A stretch of 15,246 nucleotides of DNA from CAYQDR01 sp964416315 (GCA_964416315.1 CAYQDR010000118.1:1-15246); one strand, 5' to 3'. Shown: positions 6,946-14,300, numbered from the stretch's first letter. The notes: generated by a model not told the origin, from the letters alone. Numbers and translations: made by a program.

Positions 6946-8085
6946 ATGCGTTATGATCTCCTGCTCAAGCACGGCCACGTGATCGACCCCGAGTCGGGCC
7001 TGGACGCCCGGCGCGACGTGGCGTTCTCCGCCGGACGCGTCGCGGCGGTGGACGAGGCGATCCCGCCGGAGAGCGCGCGGGAGGTCGTGGACGTGACGGG
7101 GGCCAATGTGGTCCCGGGGCTCGTGGATCTCCACGCGCACGCCTACATCGCAGGCCACGACCTCGGGCTCGAGACCGACCCGGTCTGCGCCTCGACGGGC
7201 GTCACCACCCTCTGCGACGCCGGGAGCACGGGGGCCGCCAACTTCGCCGGGCTGCGCGAGTGGGTGGTCGCCCGCGCGGCGACCCGGGTGCTCGCGTTCC
7301 TGCACATCTCGGCGATCGGGCTCACGCACCTGCCGATCGGGGAGCACGCGCTGCTCGACTACTCCAACCCCGACCTGGCGGCGGGCGTGGCGCGCGAGCA
7401 CCGCGACGTGATCCTCGGCATCAAGGTGCGGGAGCAGGTCGAGGTCGTCGGGGGCCACGGGCTCGAGCCGCTCCGGCGCGGGCTCAGGGCGGCCGAGGTC
7501 GCGGGCCTCCCGGTGATCGTCCACGTCAACAACCCGCCCGTGGAATACGGCGAGGTCCTCACCCTCCTGCGCCCCGGGGACATCGTGAGCCACTTCTTTC
7601 ACGGCCGGGGCTCGGGGATCCTCGACGACCGCGGGCGGGTGAAGCCCGCCGTCCACGCGGCGCGGCGCCGGGGCGTCCTCTTCGACGTGGCGCACGGCCG
7701 GAACCACGTGAACTTCTCCGTGGTCCGGAAGGCGTTCGAGGAGGGGTTCTACCCGGACACGATCTCCTCGGACCTCACGCGACCCGGCCGCGCCGGCGTC
7801 GTCAAGGATCTGCCGACGACCCTGTCCAAGTTCCTCTCCCTCGGGATGCCGCTCGGGGACGTGGTCCGCGCCGCCACGGCCGCGCCGGCGCGGGCGATCG
7901 GGCGGAGCGGGGAGCTCGGGACGCTCAGGGTTGGCGGCGCGGGGGACGCCGCCGTCTTCGTCGTCGAGGAGGGGCGCTTCACCTACCACGACGCCGACGG
8001 GGGCTCGCTCGAGGGGACGAAGCGCTGGGCGCCCCGGCTCACGGTGCGCGCGGGCCGGGTGTGGTGGCAGGCCCCGCGCGGCTAG
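6946..8085 (+). CDS. Amidohydrolase/deacetylase-family metallohydrolase (dihydroorotase-like)
   Basis: A 379-residue amidohydrolase-superfamily TIM-barrel enzyme. Metal and catalytic residues are visible: HAH (H63, H65) in GLVDLHAHAY, K160 in ILGIKVREQ (probable carboxylated bridging lysine), H193 in PVIVHVNNPP, H216/H219 in DIVSHFFHG, and D276 in TISSDLT. The segment FDVAHGRNHVNF and overall order fit the deacetylase-like subgroup often annotated as dihydroorotase, rather than true pyrimidine PyrC. It should hydrolyse a C-N bond in a cyclic or acyl amide; the substrate is unknown. The ATG at 6946 is preferred over the in-frame ATG at 6937 because GGAG at 6932-6935 is 10 nt before the former and only 1 nt before the latter. 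It lies 37 nt past the small membrane gene and may be in the same transcript. Confidence 0.9.
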   Translation: MRYDLLLKHGHVIDPESGLDARRDVAFSAGRVAAVDEAIPPESAREVVDVTGANVVPGLVDLHAHAYIAGHDLGLETDPVCASTGVTTLCDAGSTGAANFAGLREWVVARAATRVLAFLHISAIGLTHLPIGEHALLDYSNPDLAAGVAREHRDVILGIKVREQVEVVGGHGLEPLRRGLRAAEVAGLPVIVHVNNPPVEYGEVLTLLRPGDIVSHFFHGRGSGILDDRGRVKPAVHAARRRGVLFDVAHGRNHVNFSVVRKAFEEGFYPDTISSDLTRPGRAGVVKDLPTTLSKFLSLGMPLGDVVRAATAAPARAIGRSGELGTLRVGGAGDAAVFVVEEGRFTYHDADGGSLEGTKRWAPRLTVRAGRVWWQAPRG

Positions 8086-8087
8086 CG

Positions 8088-8116
8088 TCGGAGGGGGCCT
8101 CGACGGCCCCCTCCGA
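8088..8116 (+). terminator. Perfect 12-bp hairpin after the amidohydrolase gene
   Basis: TCGGAGGGGGCC (8088-8099), loop TCGAC, GGCCCCCTCCGA (8105-8116), starting 2 nt after the TAG stop. It is extremely stable but lacks a U-tract, so it may act as an RNA 3' end stabiliser or a non-canonical terminator. It also forms one end of a longer dispersed element. Confidence 0.5.
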
Positions 8117-8156
8117 GACCTCCCCCGGGGGGCGGCGGCAAAGCCGCCGCTCGGAG
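8088..8156 (-). repeat. Structured dispersed intergenic element, copy A
   Basis: Read on the minus strand it begins CTCCGAGCGGCGGC, has a TTT triloop hairpin (8-bp perfect stem, 8132-8150), C6/G5 runs, GGGGGAGGTCTCGG, and ends CCCCCTCCGA. The same ordered blocks occur in copy B at 14301-14387 on the plus strand. CTCCGAG (8111-8117) can also pair with CTCGGAG (8150-8156), an alternative fold that excludes the 12-bp hairpin. No coding potential was seen in it. Confidence 0.6.
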
Positions 8157-8179
8157 TGGACCACTTCTCCCTTGGCGGT

Positions 8180-8208
8180 TTGTCAGCACCTTGCGCCTCG
8201 TTTACCCT
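8180..8208 (+). promoter_or_regulatory. Sigma-70 promoter of the substrate-binding protein gene
   Basis: TTGTCA (8180-8185, 5/6 to consensus), an exact 17-nt spacer and TACCCT (8203-8208, 3/6). The predicted start is near 8215, giving a leader of about 22 nt that contains AAGGAG at 8225-8230, 6 nt before the ATG. The surrounding DNA is less GC-rich than the rest of the window. Confidence 0.45.
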
Positions 8209-8236
8209 CCGCGGGTGACCGAGCAAGGAGACCAGC

Positions 8237-9226
8237 ATGAGGCGCCGAGCCGTCGGGCTCCTCGTTAGCATTGCCCTCGGTATCCTCGGGGCGTGGCTGA
8301 CCGCCGGTGCGCAGCAGGCAGGGAAGGTCTCGCGGATCGGGATGCTCCTGGGGCGCAGCGCGGACCCGCGCCTCGAATACGACGCATTCAGGCAAGGGCT
8401 TCGCGATCTGGGCTACGTCGAGGGAAGGGACATCCTCGTCGAGCGCCGATACGCGGAGGGGAAGTTGGAGCGGCTCCCCGGCCTGGCGGCCGAGTTGGTT
8501 CGTCTCAAGGTCGACCTCCTCGTCGCCGTGGGGACGCTAGGGGCCGAGGCGGCCAAGAACGCGACCCGGACGATCCCTATCGTCTTCATTGCGCTTGTGG
8601 ATCCCGTGCGCCAGGGATTCGTCTCCAGCCTGGCGCGGCCAGGCGGAAACATTACTGGGTTCTCCATCCTTCCCGGCACGGAGATAGCCGGCAAGCGGCT
8701 GGAGCTCCTCAAGGATGCAGTTCCGAACGTGACCCGCGTAGCCGTCCTCTGGAATCCGGCCAATCCGGCCGAGGGCCTCACATTCAGGGAACTCCAGTCC
8801 TCGGCGCGGGCACTGGGTGTGACTGTTCAGTCTATCGAGGTGCGAGAGCCCAAGGAGTTCGCGAACGCGTTCGCCGCGATGAGGAGGGAGCACGCCGACG
8901 CGCTGCACGTTCTTGACGGCCCCTTCAGTCTGACTCACCGCAGACAGATCGTGGTCTTGGCGGAAAAGAACCGGATTCCCGCGATCTACGGACTGAGGGA
9001 GTTCGTGGATGCTGGGGGCCTCATGGCACATGGGGCGAGCTTGGCCGATTTGTTCCGGCGTGCGCCCACCTACGTGGACAAAATCTTGAAGGGTGCCAAG
9101 CCGGGCGACCTGCCCGTCGAGCTGCCCAGGAAGTTCGACTTGGTCGTCAACCTCAAGGCCGCGAAGACTCTGGGCCTCACGATCCCTCAGTCAGTGCTGC
9201 TCCGGGCGGACGAGGTCATTCAGTAG
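8237..9226 (+). CDS. Periplasmic ABC-type substrate-binding protein (PF04392-like), orphan
   Basis: A 329-residue exported protein. The signal peptide (MRRR, hydrophobic core to about residue 22) probably ends at TAGA, and the mature protein starts QQAGKVSRIGMLLG. Segments such as FRQGLRDLGYVEGRDILVERRYAEG, IPIVFIALVDPVRQGFVSSLARPGGNITGF and RVAVLWNPANP fit the periplasmic-binding-like fold of the ABC_sub_bind family. No permease or ATPase gene lies nearby, as is common for this family in environmental bacteria. The ligand is unknown. AAGGAG 6 nt upstream fixes the start. Codon use is visibly less GC-biased (ATT, AAA, TTG, CCT, TCT occur) than in neighbouring genes, suggesting transfer or later arrival. 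Its last 11 nt overlap the end of the convergent DUF885 gene. Confidence 0.9.
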   Translation: MRRRAVGLLVSIALGILGAWLTAGAQQAGKVSRIGMLLGRSADPRLEYDAFRQGLRDLGYVEGRDILVERRYAEGKLERLPGLAAELVRLKVDLLVAVGTLGAEAAKNATRTIPIVFIALVDPVRQGFVSSLARPGGNITGFSILPGTEIAGKRLELLKDAVPNVTRVAVLWNPANPAEGLTFRELQSSARALGVTVQSIEVREPKEFANAFAAMRREHADALHVLDGPFSLTHRRQIVVLAEKNRIPAIYGLREFVDAGGLMAHGASLADLFRRAPTYVDKILKGAKPGDLPVELPRKFDLVVNLKAAKTLGLTIPQSVLLRADEVIQ

Positions 9227-10901
9227 CTCTCGAGGAGACGGTCTCCAGCCAGTGCTCGACGACCGCGGTCGCGGTTGAGAGCGGGAGGGCCCCGTGGCGG
9301 AGCAGCTCGTCGTGGAAGGCGCGCGCGTCGAAGCGGGGGCCCAGGGCGTCCCGCGCGCGGCGCCTCAGCCCCTCCAGGTGGCGCTGGCCGAACTTGTAGG
9401 CGAGGGCCTGGCCCGGCCAGACGATGTAGCGGTCCACCTCGTTGACGACCTCGGGCTCGGGGAGCCCGACCTCGTCGAGGAGGAAGCGGATCGCGCGGTC
9501 GCGCGGCCAGCGGAGGGCGTGGAGGCCGGTGTCCACGACCAGGCGCGTGGCCCGCCAGGCCTGGTAGGAGAGCATCCCGAAGCGCTCGCGGTCGGTCCCG
9601 TAGAGCCCGAGCTCGGCGCCGAGCCGCTCCGCGTAGAGCCCCCACCCCTCGACGAACGCGGTGAGGGCCTCGTCCACCCCGAGCCCGTGGCGACGAAAGC
9701 GTGGGAGGTCCCGGGCCTCGTACCCCAGCGCGATCTGGAGGTGGTGGCCCGGCACGGCTTCGTGAGCGGTGAGGGCGGGGAGGTTGTACCGCGGGCGCGT
9801 CTCGGGCCCGTGCGTGTTGACGTAGAACGTCCCCGGGCGCGACCCGTCCTGGCTCGGAGCGTAGTAGAAGGCCGCCACGCTGTCCCGCTCTCGGTACTCT
9901 TCGATCGGCAGCACGCGACACGGCGTGGCCGGGAGGCGCCCGAAGAGGCGCGGGAGGGCCGCGAGGGCGCGCTCGTAGATGCCGCGGGCCCCGGCCAGCA
10001 GCGCCTCGCGCGTCGCGAAGTGGTTTCCCGGGTCGGCCTTGAGCGCCTCCGCATGCGCCCGGACGTCCCGGACGCCGAGCGCCCGCATCTCCTCCCGGAT
10101 CCCCCTGAGCTCCTCGAGGCCGATCCGGTGCACCTCCTCCGGCCCGAGGTCGCTCTGGATGACGCGGCGGACGAGCTCCCGATACGTCGCCTCGCCATCG
10201 GGGATGGCCCAGAGGCCGGGCGTCTCCCGCGCGAGCGGCGCGTACTCGGTCTCGAGGTACGTGAGGAGCCTCTGGAAGGCCGGGTAGACCGAGTCGCGGA
10301 CGCCGGCGAGGAGCCGCCCGCGCCAGGCCGCCGGCGCCTTCTCCGCGGCCTGGCCGTAAGGCGAGGCCTCGGGAGCCGTTTCGAGGAGGGCGCGGAGCTG
10401 GGCCACGACCCGCTCCAGCGCGACGCGGGGGGAGGTCCGACCGCATGCCGCGCCCTCGGCGAGGTTGCCGACGTACTGGTCGACGTAGCGGGGGAAGCCG
10501 CCGAAGCGGGCGAGGAGGGTGCGGGCGTGCTCCTCGGTCTCCAGCGTGTGCCAGTTCAGCAGCATGGCCAGCGAGACTTGGGGGCCCCCCATCTGGTCGA
10601 GGGCGAGGTGGTAGAGCCGGCGGTCGAGGGCCGCGAGCCCGTCCCGCACCGCCAGCTCGAGCATCTCGCGGGTGATCGCGTCCTCACCGTCCGGCGCCGG
10701 CGCGTCCATGCACGCCAACGCGGTCCGCAGGCCCTCGAGGGCCGTGCCCTCCGCCTCGCGCCCCACCGGCCCCAGGTCCGAGAGCCGGTCGTCGAAGCGG
10801 CGGTCGCCGAGCCAGGTCGCGGTCTCGGGGGAGCGGGTGAGCACTCCCTCCGCGAACGCCTCCGCGAGCGCCCGGACGCTGGCCGGTTCTGCGAGGGTCA
10901 C
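9216..10901 (-). CDS. DUF885-family putative zinc metallohydrolase
   Basis: A 561-residue protein of the DUF885 family, which is thought to contain zinc-dependent peptidases. The diagnostic motif HEAVPGHHLQ starts at about residue 380 and is followed by FVEGWGLYAERLG, supplying the expected His/Glu ligands. Other family-typical stretches are YYAPSQDGSRPGTFYVNTH and SYQAWRATRLVVDTGLHALRW. The length is within the family's normal range. No signal peptide is evident from the chosen start, so a cytoplasmic enzyme is likely. The start is GTG at 10901, which overlaps the UppP stop codon as GTGA, indicating translational coupling. The frame stays open far upstream through the UppP and SDR genes, so an over-extended start is an annotation hazard. 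The substrate is unknown. Confidence 0.88.
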   Translation of the reverse strand: MTLAEPASVRALAEAFAEGVLTRSPETATWLGDRRFDDRLSDLGPVGREAEGTALEGLRTALACMDAPAPDGEDAITREMLELAVRDGLAALDRRLYHLALDQMGGPQVSLAMLLNWHTLETEEHARTLLARFGGFPRYVDQYVGNLAEGAACGRTSPRVALERVVAQLRALLETAPEASPYGQAAEKAPAAWRGRLLAGVRDSVYPAFQRLLTYLETEYAPLARETPGLWAIPDGEATYRELVRRVIQSDLGPEEVHRIGLEELRGIREEMRALGVRDVRAHAEALKADPGNHFATREALLAGARGIYERALAALPRLFGRLPATPCRVLPIEEYRERDSVAAFYYAPSQDGSRPGTFYVNTHGPETRPRYNLPALTAHEAVPGHHLQIALGYEARDLPRFRRHGLGVDEALTAFVEGWGLYAERLGAELGLYGTDRERFGMLSYQAWRATRLVVDTGLHALRWPRDRAIRFLLDEVGLPEPEVVNEVDRYIVWPGQALAYKFGQRHLEGLRRRARDALGPRFDARAFHDELLRHGALPLSTATAVVEHWLETVSSRATE

Positions 10902-11695
10902 GGGGTGGGCCCCGCGGCCAGGATCACGAGTCCGAGCGCCAGCCGGTAGAGGACGAAGGGCGTGAACGTCCCGCGCCCGAGGTAGTGGATCAGGAACCAC
11001 ACCGCTGCGAGCCCGGCCGCGAGCGACGCGAGAAGGCCCAGCATCAGCGCCGCCCCGTCCGCCGCCGGCAGGCCCGAGGACAGGAGGACTGCCGTCTCGT
11101 AGAGACCCGCCCCGGCGGTGACCGGTAGCCCGAGCAGGAAGGCGAAGCGCGCCGCGGTCGGGCGGTCGAGGCCGGCGAACAGAGCGGCCGAGATCGTGAT
11201 GCCGGAGCGGGAGGTGCCCGGCACCAGCGCGATGGCCTGGGCGCACCCGATGACCAGGCTCCGTGCCAGCCCGACTTGGCCCAGGTCGCCGACGCGCGCC
11301 CGCGCCGCCTGCCGGTCGGCCCACGCGAGGACGAGCCCCCAGCCGATCAGCGAGAGGCCGACGACCGTAGCGGAACGGAGGTGGACCACGACGAGGCGCT
11401 CCAGGAGGAAACCGGCCACGGCCGCCGGCATGGAGCCGACGACGAGGGCCGCCGCGAGCCGCCTCTCCGCGGACCGCCCGGCGGCCGCGCCGATGCCAAG
11501 GCGCCAGAGGTCGCGGGCGAAGTACAGGACGAGGGCCAGCGCGGTGCCCAGGTGGACGGCCGCGTCGAACGCCAGTCCCTGGTCGCGCCAGCCGAGGAGG
11601 ACCGGGACCAGGATGAGGTGGCCCGAAGAGGAGATGGGGAGGAACTCGGTCAGGCCCTGGACCACGCCCAACGTCAGGGCCTGGAGGGGCGTCAC
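10898..11695 (-). CDS. uppP: Undecaprenyl-diphosphate phosphatase (UppP/BacA family)
   Basis: A 265-residue integral membrane protein, close to the usual length of about 265-275. The two catalytic signatures are present: GLTEFLPISSSGHL (about 14-27, with E17 and the Ser cluster) and ALVPGTSRSGITIS (about 156-169, with R163 in the phosphate-binding loop). It dephosphorylates C55 isoprenyl diphosphate to recycle the carrier for peptidoglycan and other envelope polymers, and family members confer bacitracin resistance. Translation starts at GTG 11695; no strong Shine-Dalgarno is seen. It follows the SDR gene by 27 nt and overlaps the DUF885 gene by 4 nt, so it is the middle gene of a three-gene operon. 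Confidence 0.95.
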   Translation of the reverse strand: MTPLQALTLGVVQGLTEFLPISSSGHLILVPVLLGWRDQGLAFDAAVHLGTALALVLYFARDLWRLGIGAAAGRSAERRLAAALVVGSMPAAVAGFLLERLVVVHLRSATVVGLSLIGWGLVLAWADRQAARARVGDLGQVGLARSLVIGCAQAIALVPGTSRSGITISAALFAGLDRPTAARFAFLLGLPVTAGAGLYETAVLLSSGLPAADGAALMLGLLASLAAGLAAVWFLIHYLGRGTFTPFVLYRLALGLVILAAGPTP

Positions 11696-11722
11696 GCGCG
11701 CGGGGGTCCGGGAACGACCAGG

Positions 11723-12538
11723 CTAACCCACCACGTCTTCGCCGCCATCCACGCCGATCACGTTCCCCGTCATCCAGGACGTGCTCGAGTGGGAGAACGC
11801 GACGATCGCCCGGGCGACGTCCGCGGGGGTGGTGAGGCGGCCGGCCGGGTTGCGCGCGAGCGCGCTGGCCTTGATCTTCTCGGCGCCCGGGATCTTCTGG
11901 AGCGCCGGCGTGTCGGTCACCCCGGCCCGGACCGCGTTGACCGTGATCCCGCGCGGCGCGAGCTCCATGGCGAGCTGCCGCACGTGGGACTCGAGCGCTG
12001 CCTTGGCCCCGGACACCGGGCCGTAGCTCGGGAGGACCCGCGTCCCCCCGGCGCTGGTCATCGCGAAGACCCGACCGCCGGGCCCCATCAAGCCGCGGAC
12101 GACGACGTCCTGCGTCCAGTAGACGAGGGTGTGCGCCATGACCTCGAGCGTCATGTCCATCTGGTCCTTCGACACGGCCTCCTTGACCGGCTCGGCGATG
12201 AACGGCCTGAGGGTCCCGAAGGCGAGCGAGTGGAGCATGACGCGGAGCTGCCCGAGCTCCTGGCGCGTCTCGAGGTGCCGCTGGACCGCATCGAGCACCT
12301 CGGTCCGGCGGTCCGGGTCCGCGGCATTCACGTTGAAGAAGAGGGCCTCGCGCCCCTGACGGCGGATCTCGCTCGCGATGCGTTCGGCGTTCGGGAGGGT
12401 CGCGCGGCGATCCAGGTGGACGCCGACGATCGACATGCCCGCTTCGGCGAGCGCCAGGGCCGTCGCCTCGCCGAAGCCGGAGGAGGCGCCCAGGACGAGC
12501 GCCCAACCGGAGAGCCGGATCGGGGGGTCGGAGGTCAT
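11723..12538 (-). CDS. Enoyl-ACP reductase-like short-chain dehydrogenase (FabL/FabI type)
   Basis: A 271-residue SDR. The nucleotide-binding motif is GASSGFG (17-23), with a Ser at 162. The catalytic pair is Y172-x6-K179 (YGPVSGAK), the spacing typical of enoyl-ACP reductases, rather than the Y-x3-K of classical SDRs. The segments SYGPVSGAKAALESHVRQLA, AVRAGVTDTPAL and NPAGRLTTPADVARAI line up, from memory, with Bacillus FabL without gaps around the active site, and the end GNVIGVDGG fits the family. It would use NAD(P)H to reduce trans-2-enoyl-ACP in fatty acid synthesis; a different enone substrate is possible. It heads the operon with UppP and the DUF885 protein, consistent with an envelope-supply theme. 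Confidence 0.8.
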   Translation of the reverse strand: MTSDPPIRLSGWALVLGASSGFGEATALALAEAGMSIVGVHLDRRATLPNAERIASEIRRQGREALFFNVNAADPDRRTEVLDAVQRHLETRQELGQLRVMLHSLAFGTLRPFIAEPVKEAVSKDQMDMTLEVMAHTLVYWTQDVVVRGLMGPGGRVFAMTSAGGTRVLPSYGPVSGAKAALESHVRQLAMELAPRGITVNAVRAGVTDTPALQKIPGAEKIKASALARNPAGRLTTPADVARAIVAFSHSSTSWMTGNVIGVDGGEDVVG

Positions 12539-12559
12539 CCGCGTCGATTCCGTCGCGCC

Positions 12560-12589
12560 ATTCTACCGCAGCGGCGACGACAGCAGCAA
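12560..12589 (-). promoter_or_regulatory. Sigma-70 promoter of the SDR-uppP-DUF885 operon
   Basis: Minus strand TTGCTG (12589-12584), an 18-nt spacer and TAGAAT (12565-12560, 5/6 to consensus). The -10 ends 21 nt before the ATG at 12538. No clear ribosome site follows. Confidence 0.45.
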
Positions 12590-12622
12590 CGCGCGGCGGG
12601 CCCCGCGGAACGGCCGGCCCCC

Positions 12623-12652
12623 TTTCCAGCGCGTCCCTCGCTCCCGTACAAT
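12623..12652 (+). promoter_or_regulatory. Sigma-70 promoter of the CinA-like gene
   Basis: TTTCCA (12623-12628), an 18-nt spacer and TACAAT (12647-12652, 5/6 to consensus). The predicted start is near 12659, only about 11 nt before the ATG at 12670. It is divergent from the promoter at 12560-12589, with 33 bp between the two -35 boxes. Confidence 0.5.
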
Positions 12653-12669
12653 CGGGTGGGTGAGCGCGC

Positions 12670-13398
12670 ATGGTGAAGACCGCGGGCATCATCCTGATCG
12701 GCAACGAGCTGCTGTCCGGCAAGGTCGTGGACGTCAACGCCGCGTACCTCTGCCGGGAATTTCGCGGGCTCGGCGTTGACGTCCGGAAGATCTCGGTGAT
12801 CCCGGACGACGTGGAGCTGATCGCCCGCGAGGTGCGCGAGTTCCACGCGGCTTACGACTGGGTCTTCACCTCGGGCGGCGTCGGGCCGACCCACGACGAC
12901 GTGACGATCGCCGGCGTGGCGCGCGGGCTCGGCGTGCGAGTCGTCCGACACCCCGACCTGGTGGCGCGTCTGGAGGAGGCGTACCGTGGACGCTTGAACG
13001 AGGCCCGCCTCAAGATGGCGGAGATCCCCGAGGGGGCCGAGCTGCTCGCCACCGGCGCGCTGGTCGTTCCCGTGCTCGCGCTCGAGAACGTCTTCGTCTT
13101 CCCCGGCGTGCCGGAGATCTTCCGGCAGAAGTTCGACGCGATCAAGGAGCGGTTTCGAGAGCGGCCGTTCCTGATCCGGAGCGTCTACTTCCGGATCGGG
13201 GAGGGGACGCTCGCCGAGCACCTCAACGCGGTGGTGGGGGAGTTTCCCGCGCTTCTCTGCGGGTCGTATCCGGAGCTCTCGAACCCCGAGTACAGGGTCC
13301 GGGTCACGCTGGAATCGAAGGAGCCGGAGTACCTGGAGCGGGCGCTGCGGTATCTCCTGGAGCGCTGTCCTGCCGACGCGGTCGTCCGCGTGCAGTGA
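12670..13398 (+). CDS. Stand-alone CinA N-terminal / molybdopterin-binding-fold protein
   Basis: A 242-residue protein of the MoCF/MogA-like fold. It has IGNELLSGKVVDVNAAYL (about 10-27) and the signature TSGGVGPTHDD (67-77), as in the N-terminal half of CinA and in related COG1058 proteins. Full CinA is about 410 residues because of a C-terminal nicotinamide-nucleotide amidase domain, which is absent; the natural stop follows a normal small C-terminal alpha/beta region (EYRVRVTLESKEPEYLERAL). CinA-N domains can hydrolyse ADP-ribose or NAD(H) repair products. Whether this one does, or binds a pterin, is not visible. The start at 12670 follows a promoter closely, with only a weak GGTGAG before it. 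It converges with the hydrolase gene, with a 5-nt gap. Confidence 0.88.
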   Translation: MVKTAGIILIGNELLSGKVVDVNAAYLCREFRGLGVDVRKISVIPDDVELIAREVREFHAAYDWVFTSGGVGPTHDDVTIAGVARGLGVRVVRHPDLVARLEEAYRGRLNEARLKMAEIPEGAELLATGALVVPVLALENVFVFPGVPEIFRQKFDAIKERFRERPFLIRSVYFRIGEGTLAEHLNAVVGEFPALLCGSYPELSNPEYRVRVTLESKEPEYLERALRYLLERCPADAVVRVQ

Positions 13399-13403
13399 CC
13401 GCT

Positions 13404-14231
13404 TCACCGCGCGGGGTCCCAGCCGGGGACGTGCGCGGCGAGGAACTCCTCCCAGGCGTGCCAGTAGGCCTCGCCACCCACCAGGTAGGTGTCGTTGTGG
13501 GTGGCGCGCGGGATCGGGAAGAAGGTCTTCGGCTCCGGCGCCGCCTCGAAGACGGCACGGCCCTGGGCGAACGGCACGACCTCGTCCGCGTCGCCGTGGA
13601 GCACGAGGACGGGAGCGCGGACCTGACCGATCCGGCCCCGCGTCTCGTATCGGGTCCGCAGCAAGGAGGCCACCAGGTGGCCGACCAGCGGGAACGCCAC
13701 GCCGGCCATCGCGGGGACCGACGTGAACGGGGCCTCGAGGATGAGCGCGGTCGGCGGGTCCTCGACGGCGAGCGCGGTCGCGACGCCGGCGCCGAGGGAC
13801 CGGCCGAAATAGAGGACCGGCATCGAGCGCGTGGTCGGCTGCGCGCGCAGCCATGCCCGAAAGGCGCGGGCGTCGCGGTACGTCCCCGCCTCCGAGGGGA
13901 CGCCCTCGCTCTCTCCGTAGCCACGGTAGTCGAAGAGGAGGACGCCCAGGCCCAACCGGTTGCGCATCAGGCGGAGGTTGTCGAGGCGGTGCGAGATGTT
14001 GCCGGCGTTCCCGTGGCACCAGAGCAGGGTGATCGCGCGCCGGCCGGGGACGTACCACCCGTGGAGGCGGACGCCGTCCTCGGCGGTGAGCCTGAGCTCC
14101 TCGAACGGGAGACCGTAGTCCCGGGGGGTTGCCTCGAGCCGACGCGTGGGATAGTAGATAAAGGACCGCTCGACGGCGCTGCCACACCCTGTGAGGAACG
14201 CCAGGGTCGTGGCGAGGACGGTGTGCCGCAC
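13404..14231 (-). CDS. Alpha/beta-hydrolase lipoprotein (Bem46/ABHD17-like)
   Basis: A 275-residue hydrolase. The N-terminus MRHTVLATTLAFLTGCG carries a lipobox LTGC with the lipidated Cys at 16, so it should be membrane-anchored outside the cytoplasm. The fold motifs are the oxyanion segment HGNAGN (73-78), DYRGYGESEG (101-110), the nucleophile elbow GRSLG with S145, acid D216 in HGDADEVVP and H245 in ATHND, which complete the triad. Proteins of this Bem46/YfhR-like group are serine hydrolases of unknown natural substrate. Translation starts at GTG 14231, 6 nt after a TAGAAT box, implying a leaderless mRNA. An ATG 8 nt upstream is in another frame. Confidence 0.87.
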   Translation of the reverse strand: MRHTVLATTLAFLTGCGSAVERSFIYYPTRRLEATPRDYGLPFEELRLTAEDGVRLHGWYVPGRRAITLLWCHGNAGNISHRLDNLRLMRNRLGLGVLLFDYRGYGESEGVPSEAGTYRDARAFRAWLRAQPTTRSMPVLYFGRSLGAGVATALAVEDPPTALILEAPFTSVPAMAGVAFPLVGHLVASLLRTRYETRGRIGQVRAPVLVLHGDADEVVPFAQGRAVFEAAPEPKTFFPIPRATHNDTYLVGGEAYWHAWEEFLAAHVPGWDPAR

Positions 14232-14237
14232 GCGGTC

Positions 14238-14243
14238 ATTCTA
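14238..14243 (-). promoter_or_regulatory. -10 box of the hydrolase lipoprotein gene
   Basis: TAGAAT on the minus strand, 5/6 to consensus, ending 6 nt before the GTG start codon. The -35 region is poor (TTCGAG with a 16-nt spacer). The position predicts transcription starting at or near the start codon. Confidence 0.4.
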
Positions 14244-14300
14244 GCAGGGCGATGAGAGACTCGAAGCGGGCAGAGCTACCACGCGCCCCAGACCGATGGG

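Noticed and set aside
8173..8194. Possible second sigma-54 site (TGGC ... TTGC) upstream of the substrate-binding protein
   Set aside because: The spacing between the two blocks is 14 nt instead of 7, so RpoN could not bind it. A sigma-70 promoter fits better.
9294..10949. 551-codon plus-strand open frame opposite the DUF885 gene
   Set aside because: No recognisable motif or ribosome site; it is a GC-driven shadow of a conserved gene.
10902..12737. Upstream extension of the DUF885 frame, open on the minus strand to 12737
   Set aside because: It is antisense-free but out of frame with two well-supported genes (UppP and the SDR) and reads as low-complexity Arg/Gly/Pro. The GTG at 10901 gives the expected protein length.
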